A stretch of DNA of 64,000 nt, taken from the NCBI RefSeq assembly GCF_003330845.1, contig NZ_CP026121.1, positions 1,612,001-1,676,000 on the forward strand, given 5' to 3'. The stretch is from Streptomyces sp. Go-475. GTDB lineage: Bacteria; Actinomycetota; Actinomycetes; Streptomycetales; Streptomycetaceae. The notes beneath the pieces are model-generated. The model did not search any database, was not told the origin of the DNA, and saw only the letters and a program-made list of their open reading frames with translations. A program made the position numbers and the translations under genes. Below, piece by piece: positions 24,485 through 32,318 of this stretch (positions within the stretch are counted from its first letter, which is position 1; every line of letters begins with the position of its first letter).

Positions 24485-25470
24485 GCGGTCCCGACGTCTC
24501 CGTCGTGATCTGCGCGTACACCGAGGACCGCTGGGAGGACATCCTCGCGGCGGTCTCCTCGGTGCGGGCGCAGTCCCGGCCGGCCCTGGAGACGCTGCTG
24601 GTCGTCGACCACAACCAGGCCCTGCTGGACCGGCTCGGCAAGGAGTACAAGGAAGCCGGCGACGTGCGGGTGCTCGCCAACGCGGGCCCCCGCGGCCTGT
24701 CCGCCGGCCGCAACACCGGCATCGCCGCCGCGCGCGGCGAGATCGTGGCGTTCCTCGACGACGACGCCGTGGCCGAGCGCGACTGGCTGCGGCACTTCGC
24801 CGAGGCGTACGAGGACCCTCGGGTGCTGGCGGTCGGCGGGCGCACGGTGCCGGTCTGGGCCTCGGGGCGGCGGCCCGACTGGTTCCCGGAGGAGTTCGAC
24901 TGGGTGGTGGGCTGCACCTACCGGGGCCTGCCGGGCGGCCGGGTCCGGGTGCGCAACGTGCTCGGCGGCAACGCCTCGTTCCGGCGCAGCGCCTTCGACG
25001 CGGCGGGCGGCTTCGCCACCGGCATCGGCCGGGACGGCGACAAACGCCCGCTGGGCTGCGAGGAGACGGAGCTGTGCATCCGCCTCAGCCGCGCCCGGCC
25101 CGACGCGGTGCTGCTCATCGACGACCGCGCGGTCATCCACCACCGGGTGCCCGAGGCCCGCGAGCACTTCCGCTACTTCCGCACGCGCGCGTACGCCGAG
25201 GGCCTCTCCAAGGCGCTGGTGGCCCGGAGCGTCGGCGCCGACAAGGGCCTGGAGTCCGAGCGCCGGTACGCGACCCGGGTGCTGCCGGCCGGGGTGGCCC
25301 GGGGGCTGCGGGACGCCCTGCTGGCCCGGCCCGGGGGCGCGGGCCGGGCGGGCGCGATCGTGGCCGGGGTGCTGACGGCGGCGGGCGGATACGTCGTCGG
25401 CAGCGTCCGGGCCCGCCGGGGCGGGACGACGTTCCAGGTGCCGGCGGTAGGGGAGGCGGCCCGTGAGTGA
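24481..25470 (+). CDS. Family 2 glycosyltransferase
   Basis: The 329-aa protein begins at a TTG that overlaps the previous stop (TTGA), with GGAGAGG upstream. It contains VSVVICAYTEDRWEDILAAVSSVRAQSRP, AGRNTGIAAARGEIVAFLDDDAVAE (metal-binding DDD) and the late acceptor-side GCEETELCIRL motif typical of GT2 enzymes. The C-terminal portion carries a hydrophobic segment (AIVAGVLTAAGGYVVGSV) that may dock it at the membrane. A much longer open frame upstream is fortuitous. It ends inside the start of the deacetylase gene (8-bp overlap). Confidence 0.88.
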   Translation: MSGPDVSVVICAYTEDRWEDILAAVSSVRAQSRPALETLLVVDHNQALLDRLGKEYKEAGDVRVLANAGPRGLSAGRNTGIAAARGEIVAFLDDDAVAERDWLRHFAEAYEDPRVLAVGGRTVPVWASGRRPDWFPEEFDWVVGCTYRGLPGGRVRVRNVLGGNASFRRSAFDAAGGFATGIGRDGDKRPLGCEETELCIRLSRARPDAVLLIDDRAVIHHRVPEAREHFRYFRTRAYAEGLSKALVARSVGADKGLESERRYATRVLPAGVARGLRDALLARPGGAGRAGAIVAGVLTAAGGYVVGSVRARRGGTTFQVPAVGEAARE

Positions 25471-26263
25471 CGACACCCGCGTACCGATCCTGATGTACCA
25501 CGCGGTCGCGACCGACCCGAACGAGGCGACCCGGGCGCTGTCCGTGACCCCGGAGGCGTTCGCCGGGCAGATGGCGGTGCTCGCGGACCGGGGCATGACC
25601 CCGCTCACCACGGCCGACCTCGCGGCCCGCTGGCGCTCCGGCCGCCCGCTGCCCGACCGGCCGGTGCTCATCACCTTCGACGACGGCTACGAGGGCGTGC
25701 ACCGGCACGCCCTGCCCGCCCTCGCCAAGCACGGCTTCCCGGCCACCCTGTTCGTCTCGACCGGGTGGCTGAGGGGCCCGTACGACACCGGGGGCGGCCT
25801 GGACACCATGCTCGACTGGGACCAGGTGCGCGAACTCGCGGCGGCGGGCGTCGAGATCGGCGGGCACAGCCACAGCCACCCGCAGCTCGACCAGGTCTCC
25901 GAGGCCACCCTGCGGTTCGAGCTGATCCACTGCAAGGAGATCGTCGCGGACCAACTGGGCACCGTACCGGCCTCGTTCGCCTACCCGTACGGCTACTCCA
26001 GCCGCCGGGTGCGGCAGGCGGTGCGCGAGACGGGGTACACCCAGGCCCTCGCCGTGGGCAACGCCCTCGCGCGCCGGGCGCAGGGGCCGTACGCCCTGCG
26101 GCGCGTGACGGTGCGCCGCGGCACGGGCATCGACGAGTTCGAGCGGGTGATCGAGGGCCGGGCGATCGCCCGTACGTTCGCCGGTGACCGCGCCCTGACC
26201 AAGGGGTACGCCGTGGTCCGCAGGGCGCGCCAGGCACGCCGGCTGGTGTCCCCCGGCGGCTGA
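25463..26263 (+). CDS. Polysaccharide deacetylase (NodB/CE4)
   Basis: The 266-aa protein has the CE4 motifs TFDDG (D73/D74) and HSHSH (H135, H139 as metal ligands), with FAYPYG later. The enzyme removes acetyl groups from N-acetylated sugars using a divalent metal. No signal peptide is evident, so it may act on a lipid-linked intermediate at the inner face or use another export route. The GTG start overlaps the upstream glycosyltransferase gene. With its two neighbours it forms a small surface-glycan cassette, closed by a very strong terminator. Confidence 0.9.
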   Translation: MSDDTRVPILMYHAVATDPNEATRALSVTPEAFAGQMAVLADRGMTPLTTADLAARWRSGRPLPDRPVLITFDDGYEGVHRHALPALAKHGFPATLFVSTGWLRGPYDTGGGLDTMLDWDQVRELAAAGVEIGGHSHSHPQLDQVSEATLRFELIHCKEIVADQLGTVPASFAYPYGYSSRRVRQAVRETGYTQALAVGNALARRAQGPYALRRVTVRRGTGIDEFERVIEGRAIARTFAGDRALTKGYAVVRRARQARRLVSPGG

Positions 26264-26279
26264 CCCGCGTCCGGGAACA

Positions 26280-26314
26280 CGCCGCGTGCACCGGGAAACC
26301 GGGTGCACGCGGCG
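26280..26314. terminator. Strong terminator hairpin after the glycan cassette
   Basis: CGCCGCGTGCACC (26280-26292) is perfectly complementary to GGTGCACGCGGCG (26302-26314), a 13-bp stem closed by a 9-nt GGGAAACCG loop. It lies 16 bp after the deacetylase stop and 23 bp before the next ATG. It should insulate the two units. Confidence 0.78.
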
Positions 26315-26337
26315 CCCGCGTGCCGGATCATGGCGGC

Positions 26338-27432
26338 ATGTCTGGGAACCCGCACGAGGCGCTGCCGATCCGGCTCAACGTCGACGACTCCGACTCCCCG
26401 TCCGACGTCGTCGACGCGCTGTTCCTCGGCCGCTTCGCCACGGGCGAGCAGCCGTACTCCCACGCGGCGAACATCGACCGCGTCCGCTCCGGCGCGACGC
26501 TGATGCCGCCCGGCGCCCGCGTGCTGCGGGTCGCCCGCGACGACGACCGCAGCGCCACCCTCGCGGAGGGCGACGGCTGGACGCTGCTGATCTCCCGCTG
26601 GAACCGGGGCGCCGACGTGACGGTGACGGCGACCAGCGCGGAGCTGGCGAAGAAGGTCCTCGACCAGGCCACGGACGGCGCGGCGGACGAGCCCGAACCG
26701 CAGCCGGAGAACGTCACGATGGGCTTCTGGTACGTCTCCCCGCGCCGCGGCCCGCACCGCACGACCCGCCAGATCGCGGCGGGCACCTGGGACGAAGTAC
26801 GGCCCAACTACACGGCGCTGGTGGCGGACGCCATGGACCGCCTGATGAAGACGACCCCGGAGGACATCGCGGGCCGTCTCCTGCTGCTGCACGGCCCGCC
26901 GGGCACCGGCAAGACCTCGGCGCTGCGGACCCTGGCCCGCTCCTGGCGCGACTGGTGCCAGGTGGACTGCGTGCTGGACCCCGAGCGGCTGTTCTCCGAC
27001 GTCGGCTACCTCATGGACATCGCCATCGGCGAGGAGGACGCGACGGGCAAGGGCCGCTGGCGGCTGCTGCTCCTGGAGGACTGCGACGAGCTGATCCGCG
27101 GAGAGGCCAAGCACACGGCGGGCCAGGCGCTGTCGCGGCTGCTGAACCTGACGGACGGACTGCTCGGCCAGGGCCGCAACGTCCTCGTCGGCGTCACCAC
27201 CAACGAGGACCTGGAGCGCCTCCACCCGGCCGTCGTGCGCCCCGGCCGCTGTCTCGCCCGCATCGAGGTGGGTCCGCTGACCCGCCGGGAGGCGGTGGGC
27301 TGGCTCGGCACGGAGGAGGGCATCGGCCGCGAGGGCGCCACCCTGGCCGAGCTGTACGCGCTGCGCCGGGGCACGTCCCCGACGGCACTGCCGGAGCCGC
27401 GCGACGGCGCGGACGCGGGGCTGTACCTGTAG
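26338..27432 (+). CDS. AAA-family ATPase with DUF5925-like N-terminal domain
   Basis: The 364-aa protein has a distinctive N-terminal domain (about residues 1-135, LNVDDSDSPSDVVDALFLGRFATGEQPYSHAANIDRVRSG) that I associate with DUF5925. An AAA module follows, with Walker A GPPGTGKT at 186-193, Walker B LLLLEDCDE near 243-251, a sensor-like VGVTTNED and an arginine-finger-like VVRPGR. The layout recalls BCS1/proteasomal-type AAA remodelling proteins. The target is unknown. The ATG at 26338 is preferred over a GTG at 26320. Confidence 0.82.
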   Translation: MSGNPHEALPIRLNVDDSDSPSDVVDALFLGRFATGEQPYSHAANIDRVRSGATLMPPGARVLRVARDDDRSATLAEGDGWTLLISRWNRGADVTVTATSAELAKKVLDQATDGAADEPEPQPENVTMGFWYVSPRRGPHRTTRQIAAGTWDEVRPNYTALVADAMDRLMKTTPEDIAGRLLLLHGPPGTGKTSALRTLARSWRDWCQVDCVLDPERLFSDVGYLMDIAIGEEDATGKGRWRLLLLEDCDELIRGEAKHTAGQALSRLLNLTDGLLGQGRNVLVGVTTNEDLERLHPAVVRPGRCLARIEVGPLTRREAVGWLGTEEGIGREGATLAELYALRRGTSPTALPEPRDGADAGLYL

Positions 27433-27530
27433 CGGGCCGCGCACAACTGCCTCTCACCTTCCTGTTACCCGGGCGTGCCAGGGTGTGCGCGGCGGCGGCA
27501 CCGCGCTGCGCCGGGACTGAGGAGGGCCTG

Positions 27531-27917
27531 ATGGCACATACGGCACCCACCGTGTTCGGCGAACCCGCCCACCGCCTCGCGCGGTGGGTCCTGCCCGTCG
27601 TCCTCGGTCTCGTCTACGGCAACTGGGTGGCGGTGAACCGGCGCCACGGCGGTCCGATCACCGGGTCGGATCTGGCGTGGGGGGTGTGGAGTGCGCTCGC
27701 CTTCGTGGCCGTCTGCGTCGCCGTGGTGCAGGTGACCCGCCGCCTGCGGCGCGACCTGCACGCCCTGCTCCGGGCCGTCTTCGCCGGTGTCGCGCTGGGC
27801 TTCCTCTACAGCCAGACCGGCGACGACCTCCGCCCGGTGGTCATCACGTCGGTGCTGGTCACGGCAGGCGTCTTCCTGCTGCTGTTCTACCGCTTCCACA
27901 CGCGCGCCGACGCGTAG
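27531..27917 (+). CDS. Small integral membrane protein of unknown function
   Basis: The 128-aa protein starts at an ATG preceded by GGAGGG. It has about four hydrophobic segments (WVLPVVLGLVYGNWVAV, AWGVWSALAFVAVCVAVV, AVFAGVALGFLYS, VVITSVLVTAGVFLLLFY) separated by short charged loops, and it resembles unassigned Streptomyces membrane proteins. It lies between the AAA ATPase and DUF72 genes on the same strand, 98 bp after the former. Confidence 0.78.
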   Translation: MAHTAPTVFGEPAHRLARWVLPVVLGLVYGNWVAVNRRHGGPITGSDLAWGVWSALAFVAVCVAVVQVTRRLRRDLHALLRAVFAGVALGFLYSQTGDDLRPVVITSVLVTAGVFLLLFYRFHTRADA

Positions 27918-27978
27918 CGGCCCAGGGGACCGGATCGCCACCGCCCCCCTCCAGGCCGCGCGGTGCTTTGATGGGGGT

Positions 27979-28749
27979 ATGACCCTGTTCGTCGGTACGT
28001 CCGGGTGGCAGTACAAGGACTGGCGGGACGTCCTGTACCCGTCCGGGCTGCCGATGCGGCTCTGGCTGGAGGAGTACGCGGGGCACTTCGCCACCGTCGA
28101 GATCAACAACGCCTTCTACCGGCTCCCGGCCCGGGAGACCTTCGAGGACTGGCGGAGGCGGGTGCCCGGGGACTTCGTCGTCGCGGTCAAGGCGAGCCGT
28201 TATCTGACCCACATCAAGCGGCTGAAGGACCCCGAGGAACCGGTGCACCGCCTGATGAGCCACGCGGCCGGTCTCGGCGACCGGCTCGGGCCGGTCCTCC
28301 TCCAGCTCCCGCCCAACCTGCGCGCCGACCCGGGTCTGCTGGACGCCTGTCTGGCCTGCTTCCCCGCCTCGGCCCGGGTCGCGGTCGAGCCCCGCCACGA
28401 CTCCTGGTGGACGCCGGAGGTCCGCTCGGTCCTGGAGTCCCGGCGCGCCGCCCTGTGCTGGGCCGACGTCCTGGCCCGCCCGGCGACTCCGCTGTGGCGC
28501 ACGGCCGACTGGGGCTACGTCCGCTTCCACCAGGGCCGCGCCCACCCCTGGCCCCGCTACGGCCGCCGCTCCCTCGCCACCTGGCTCGACCGCGTCGCCA
28601 CGACCTGGTCCGGCGGCGAGGACGTCTACGCGTACTTCAACAACGACCCGGGCGGCGCGGCGGTGGCGGACGCGAGGGCGTTCGCGAGGCTGGCAAGGTC
28701 GGCGGGCCTGGACATCACACGGACGCCGGAGCACCTGGCCCGCGCGTGA
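27979..28749 (+). CDS. DUF72 (YecE-like) family protein
   Basis: The 256-aa protein matches DUF72 throughout: the opening FVGTSGWQYKDWRDVLYPSGLP, FATVEINNAFYRLPARETFEDW, FVVAVKASRYLTHIKRLKD, LGPVLLQLPPNL and the terminal DVYAYFNNDPGGAAVADAR. The family folds as a TIM barrel and has no firmly established activity. The ATG at 27979 is favoured because it begins the conserved domain. It is cytoplasmic and shows no obvious functional tie to its neighbours. Confidence 0.9.
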   Translation: MTLFVGTSGWQYKDWRDVLYPSGLPMRLWLEEYAGHFATVEINNAFYRLPARETFEDWRRRVPGDFVVAVKASRYLTHIKRLKDPEEPVHRLMSHAAGLGDRLGPVLLQLPPNLRADPGLLDACLACFPASARVAVEPRHDSWWTPEVRSVLESRRAALCWADVLARPATPLWRTADWGYVRFHQGRAHPWPRYGRRSLATWLDRVATTWSGGEDVYAYFNNDPGGAAVADARAFARLARSAGLDITRTPEHLARA

Positions 28750-28915
28750 CTCCCTTACCCGCCGCGACGACACTCGCCCTTCCCCCGAGACGCCACGCCT
28801 CTCTTTTCCGCCGCGGCGGCGCTCGGCGACGACGGCGCGGCCCTGCGGTGCCGAACGCGGCCCGGCCCGCAGCGCCCGACGCCCGGCCGGGGGGAGCCAC
28901 CCGGAGGGCGTCGCC

Positions 28916-29284
28916 CTACTGCCCGTAAACCGCCCGCAGGGCATCCCGTACCGCGGCCAGTGCGGCGTCCTCGCCCAGGCCGAGTCTCCTGGCCCGCTCC
29001 ACGTAGGCCTGCGCCGCCGACGCCAGCTCCCGGTCCGCCGCCGCGCCTGCGGCGGCCACGAACGTGCCGTGCCGCCCCCGCGTCTCGATCACGCCGTCCG
29101 CCTCCAGCGCCCGGTACGCCTTGGCGACGGTGTTCGCGGCGAGCCCCAGCGACTCGGCCAGCCCCCGCACGGTCGGCAGCCGGTACCCCACCGGCAGCTC
29201 GCCCGACCGCGCCTGCTCGGAGATCCGCGCCCGCACCTGCTCGTAGGGCGGGGCGCTGTCGTCGATGTCGATCTTCAAGGTCAC
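28916..29284 (-). CDS. Short GntR-family regulator, YtrA type
   Basis: The 122-aa protein has a winged helix (residues about 8-75, PPYEQVRARISEQARSGELPVGYRLPTVRGLAESLGLAANTVAKAYRALEADGVIETRGRHGTFV) and only a short helical tail, the YtrA layout. Such regulators often sense small molecules and sit next to ABC transporters, but none is adjacent here. The GTG at 29284 starts directly at the conserved domain. It is divergent from the GNAT gene, 71 bp away. The 166 bp downstream, to the DUF72 gene, hold nothing recognisable. Confidence 0.87.
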   Translation of the reverse strand: MTLKIDIDDSAPPYEQVRARISEQARSGELPVGYRLPTVRGLAESLGLAANTVAKAYRALEADGVIETRGRHGTFVAAAGAAADRELASAAQAYVERARRLGLGEDAALAAVRDALRAVYGQ

Positions 29285-29355
29285 AGCCCGATTGTCCCGT
29301 ACCCGGCGGAAAATGAGAGGCACCCGGAACGCGCCCCCGCGTAACGTGCGCCATC

Positions 29356-30285
29356 ATGACCATGACCGTGCGCGACCTGCGTCCCGACGTCCGAGCCGAC
29401 GCCGAGGGGTTCTCCGACACCCGCCGACTCGCCCTGCCCTACATGCTGTCCACCCCCGAGTCGGTGGTGCACACCCTGACGCACGCCCACCCGGACGCCC
29501 ACTTCGGACAGCTGATCGCGGAGGAGGACGGCGAGATCATCGGCACGGCCCAGATCAGCGTCGCGCATGACAGCCCGGAACCCGGCCAGGGCTCCGCCAA
29601 CATCTACGTACGCCCCGACCGCACGCGCCGCGGCGCCGGTTCGCTGCTGCTGCGCACCGCCGAGGAGCGCCTGGCGGGGCTGGGCGTGACGAAGCTGTTC
29701 GCCTGGGTGCTGGACGAGCCGGAGAACCGCGCGTTCGCCGAGCGGCGCGGCTTCCGGGCCAGCCGGTCCGCCTACTTCCTCCGGCTCGACCTGGCGGCCG
29801 GCCCGCTGCCGCCCCGCCAGGACCCGCCGGCCGGTGTCGAGCTGCGGACCGGAACCGACTTCGCGGACGACCCGCGCCCGGTGTTCGATCTGGACGCGGA
29901 GGTGGTGGCGGACGAACCCAGCGACATCGACGTCGAGTTCACCGACTACGAGGCGTGGCTGGAGGAGACCTGGAAGCACCCGCTCCTCAACCTCGACCTG
30001 ACGTCCGTCGCCGTCGTCGACGGCCGCCCCGCCGCGTTCAGCGTGGCCTACACCGACGGGGGCACCCGCTACGCCACCGCCATGACCGGCACCGCCCGGG
30101 AGTTCCGCGGCCGGGGCCTGGCCAAGCTCGCCAAGAACGACTCCCTGCACCGGGCCCGCGCCGCGGGGTACACGGAGGCGTTCACCGGCAACGACACCGG
30201 CAACGGTCCGATGATCGCCATCAACAAGTGGTTCGGCTACGAAGTCTGCGCGACGGAGGTGCGCTATGTCCGCGAACTCGGCTGA
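29356..30285 (+). CDS. Tandem-domain GNAT acetyltransferase
   Basis: The 309-aa protein carries two GNAT domains. The first covers about residues 1-150, with IYVRPDRTRRGAGSLLLRTAEERL as the acetyl-CoA loop. The second covers about 160-305, with GTAREFRGRGLAKLAKNDSLHRARAAGYTEAFTGNDTGNGPMIAINKWFGY. Two fused domains with a conserved NxxxNxxMxxIN segment are typical of actinobacterial small-molecule acetyltransferases such as mycothiol-synthase relatives. The substrate is unknown. It overlaps the DUF402 gene by 20 bp and is probably coupled to it. Confidence 0.87.
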   Translation: MTMTVRDLRPDVRADAEGFSDTRRLALPYMLSTPESVVHTLTHAHPDAHFGQLIAEEDGEIIGTAQISVAHDSPEPGQGSANIYVRPDRTRRGAGSLLLRTAEERLAGLGVTKLFAWVLDEPENRAFAERRGFRASRSAYFLRLDLAAGPLPPRQDPPAGVELRTGTDFADDPRPVFDLDAEVVADEPSDIDVEFTDYEAWLEETWKHPLLNLDLTSVAVVDGRPAAFSVAYTDGGTRYATAMTGTAREFRGRGLAKLAKNDSLHRARAAGYTEAFTGNDTGNGPMIAINKWFGYEVCATEVRYVRELG

Positions 30286-30766
30286 CCGGCCCGGGCAGCT
30301 CGACGTCGTCCTCGTGAAGGCGGGCCGTACGAAGATCCGTTACAGCAGTGAGCTCCTGACGGACGACGGCACCCGCATCGCGGTCCGCGCCCCCTGGGCC
30401 GGCTCCGGGGTCCGCGACTTCGGGTTCGTCCGCTTCGAGCCCGGGGACGTCTTCACCGAGTACTACTGGCGCGACCGCTGGTACGCGGTGAAGGAGGTCC
30501 GCTCCGCCACGGGCGCGCTGAAGGGCTGGTACTGCGACATCACCCGCCCCGCCGAGCGCTCCGGCCCGGAGCTGGTCGTCGAGGACCTCGACCTGGACCT
30601 GTGGCGTTCCGCCGACGGCACGGACGTACGGCGCCTGGACGAGGACGAGTTCGCGGAGAGCGGCCTCGCCGAGTCGGACCCGGAGGCCGCGTCCGCCGCC
30701 CTGGCCGCGCTCGACGAACTGGAGTCACTCGCCCGCGGGGGCGACTTCGCCGCGCTCCTGGCCTGA
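30266..30766 (+). CDS. DUF402 (FomD-like) protein, probable nucleoside phosphate hydrolase
   Basis: The 166-aa protein matches DUF402. The family blocks are VFTEYYWRDRWYAVKEVRSATGALKGWYCDITRPAE, followed by the acidic metal-ligand stretch ELVVEDLDLDLWRSADG and RRLDEDEF. Characterised relatives (FomD, Ntdp) hydrolyse nucleotide di- or triphosphates or CMP adducts with divalent metal. It overlaps the upstream GNAT gene by 20 bp and the convergent methyltransferase gene by 42 bp at its 3' end. Confidence 0.85.
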   Translation: MSANSADRPGQLDVVLVKAGRTKIRYSSELLTDDGTRIAVRAPWAGSGVRDFGFVRFEPGDVFTEYYWRDRWYAVKEVRSATGALKGWYCDITRPAERSGPELVVEDLDLDLWRSADGTDVRRLDEDEFAESGLAESDPEAASAALAALDELESLARGGDFAALLA

Positions 30767-31384
30767 TTCCCGGACCAGCGCGACCACCGCGTACCGCTCG
30801 TCCGTCACCTCCCCGCCCCACAGCAGCGGGTCGCCCGACAGCCGCTCCACGCGCACCTGTCCGGCGATCGGGGCGAGGAGGGCGGTGAGCAGGTCCGCCG
30901 GTATGCCGACCGGGTCGAAGCTCCCCCACACGCCCTCGACCAGCACGAGCCGCCCGCCCGGCCGCAGCAGCCCGTACCAGTGCCGGAGGGCGCGGCCGGG
31001 GTCGGGCAGGGCCCACAGGACATGCCGTACGAGCACGGCGTCGAAGCGCTGCTCCCCCACGGGCGGTGCCGCGGCGTCGCCGACGAGGAACACCGCGTCG
31101 CGCCCGGCCAGTTTCTCCCGGGCGAGCGTCACCATCGCCGGGGAGAGGTCCACGCCCGTCACCCGGTGCCCCTGCTCGGACGCGAGGAGTGACAGGCTGC
31201 CGGTGCCGCAGCCGAGATCGAGGACGTCGCCCGCGCGCCCGGGCAGCCAGCCGCGCAGCCGCCCGGCCCAGGCGCGGCGCACCGCGGGGTCGCGCAAGCC
31301 GTGGTCCGGTTCCTCGTCGAAGGAGGCGGCCCGCGCGTCCCAGTCCACGTTCGCCGAGGTCATGCCGTCACTCTGATTCGTCAT
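30725..31384 (-). CDS. SAM-dependent methyltransferase (class I), possibly DNA-damage induced
   Basis: The 219-aa protein has a Rossmann methyltransferase fold: motif I VLDLGCGTG at residues 54-62, VTGVDLSPAMVTLAREKL, GDAAAPP and FDAVLVRHVLWALPDP. It resembles UbiE/small-molecule methyltransferases; the substrate is unknown. I chose the ATG at 31384 because the proximal of two PafBC-like promoter motifs ends 7 nt upstream, giving a leaderless mRNA. Longer in-frame starts would swallow that promoter. The 3' end overlaps the convergent DUF402 gene by 42 bp. Confidence 0.85.
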   Translation of the reverse strand: MTNQSDGMTSANVDWDARAASFDEEPDHGLRDPAVRRAWAGRLRGWLPGRAGDVLDLGCGTGSLSLLASEQGHRVTGVDLSPAMVTLAREKLAGRDAVFLVGDAAAPPVGEQRFDAVLVRHVLWALPDPGRALRHWYGLLRPGGRLVLVEGVWGSFDPVGIPADLLTALLAPIAGQVRVERLSGDPLLWGGEVTDERYAVVALVRESGQERGEVAPAGE

Positions 31385-31390
31385 GCGCCC

Positions 31391-31440
31391 AAGAGTGACA
31401 CCCGCCACTGACACTCGAATCGTGACTGCCGCCACTGACA
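31391..31440 (-). promoter_or_regulatory. Two tandem PafBC (RecA-NDp)-type promoter motifs
   Basis: On the minus strand TGTCAGTG-N8-CACTCT and TGTCAGTG-N8-CACGAT occur 27 bp apart within near-identical 19-bp repeats (31395-31413 and 31422-31440). Both fit the mycobacterial PafBC-dependent consensus TGTCRGTG-N8-TANNNT except for the first -10 base. The proximal -10 ends 7 nt before the methyltransferase ATG. Confidence 0.6.
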
Positions 31441-31472
31441 GACCAGGAGCGATGAGGAACTCTCCCCCGAAA

Positions 31473-31508
31473 GGTCTACCTCCGTGAGAACGCGGAACCC
31501 GGTAGACC
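31473..31508 (+). promoter_or_regulatory. Leader hairpin before the 44-aa small protein
   Basis: GGTCTACC (31473-31480) is the exact reverse complement of GGTAGACC (31501-31508). The stem ends 4 bp before the AGGAGG ribosome site at 31513-31518. CCTCC inside the left arm and loop (31479-31483) could instead pair with that ribosome site, so two mutually exclusive folds are possible. Confidence 0.4.
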
Positions 31509-31523
31509 CGTGAGGAGGCAGCC

Positions 31524-31658
31524 ATGCGCCGTGTGACCGTGCAGAAGCCCCTGAAGAAGACGGACGTCCGCCGGGTCCGCGAGGAGGCCGACGAGTGCCC
31601 TGCCGGGCGCCCGGAGGTCCGCAAGGACATCGCACGCATCTGGTGGCCGGACGCCTGA
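31524..31658 (+). CDS. Small basic protein, 44 aa, function unknown
   Basis: An ATG preceded by AGGAGG at ideal spacing opens a 44-codon frame: MRRVTVQKPLKKTDVRRV, then an acidic patch with one cysteine (EEADECPAGRP), ending IARIWWPDA. The ribosome site is among the strongest in the window and the codons show the usual G/C third-base bias, both favouring a real gene. The product is rich in Arg and Lys and has a tryptophan pair near the C-terminus. I do not recognise a family. Confidence 0.55.
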   Translation: MRRVTVQKPLKKTDVRRVREEADECPAGRPEVRKDIARIWWPDA

Positions 31659-31689
31659 GCCGGCCGGTGCCGAGCATGAGACGCACGCG

Positions 31690-32139
31690 TCAGAGCAGCC
31701 GCTTGCGGTAGTGGACCCGGTCGTAGGGCCCGTCCACGCGGCGCTCCACCAGCTCGTAGCCGTACTTCGGATAGATCTTCTGGTTCTCCCACATCAGCGC
31801 GTTCGTGTAGAGCCTGACCTCGGGCAGGCCGAGCGCACGCGCGTGGGCGTCCACGAACGCCAGCAGCCGTCGCCCCACTCCCCTGCCGTGCGCGGTGGGG
31901 TGGACGGCGATGGTGTCCAGGAAGAGATGGTCGGGGAACGCCTCGACCACGACGAGGCCGACGACGGGCGCGCCAGTCAGGAACACCTTGCCCGCGGCCA
32001 CGTTCGCCGCGTGGTCCTCCTCCATGGGCTGCGGCACCCGGCCGATGCGCTCGATGTAAGGGCTGAAGGCCGCGTCGATGATGTGCTCGACGACCGGTAC
32101 GTCGGCGGCGCCGGCCGGCCGGATCTCCTCGTCTGTCAT
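31690..32139 (-). CDS. GNAT-family N-acetyltransferase
   Basis: The 149-aa protein is a single GNAT domain. The acetyl-CoA loop is VHPTAHGRGVGRRLLAFVDAHARALG near residue 88, followed by LPEVRLYTNALMWENQKIYPKYGYELVERR, as in many small-molecule acetyltransferases. It transfers acetyl from acetyl-CoA to an unknown amine. The ATG at 32139 has no ribosome site but has TACCGT six bases upstream on the coding strand, consistent with leaderless transcription. Confidence 0.87.
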   Translation of the reverse strand: MTDEEIRPAGAADVPVVEHIIDAAFSPYIERIGRVPQPMEEDHAANVAAGKVFLTGAPVVGLVVVEAFPDHLFLDTIAVHPTAHGRGVGRRLLAFVDAHARALGLPEVRLYTNALMWENQKIYPKYGYELVERRVDGPYDRVHYRKRLL

Positions 32140-32318
32140 GCGGCGACGGTATCTACCTGATGCCAGTCTGAGCACTCCCTTAAGCGGGCCATAAGGATCT
32201 CCCTCACCCGCCCTCAGCAGGCGATTTCACGGCTCTGTGGGGCTAGCTTCGGATCACCCACGGGATCCGGCCCGTTCGGGCCCGACCTGTCCCAGGAACC
32301 GTTTCGAGGAGTTTCCGC

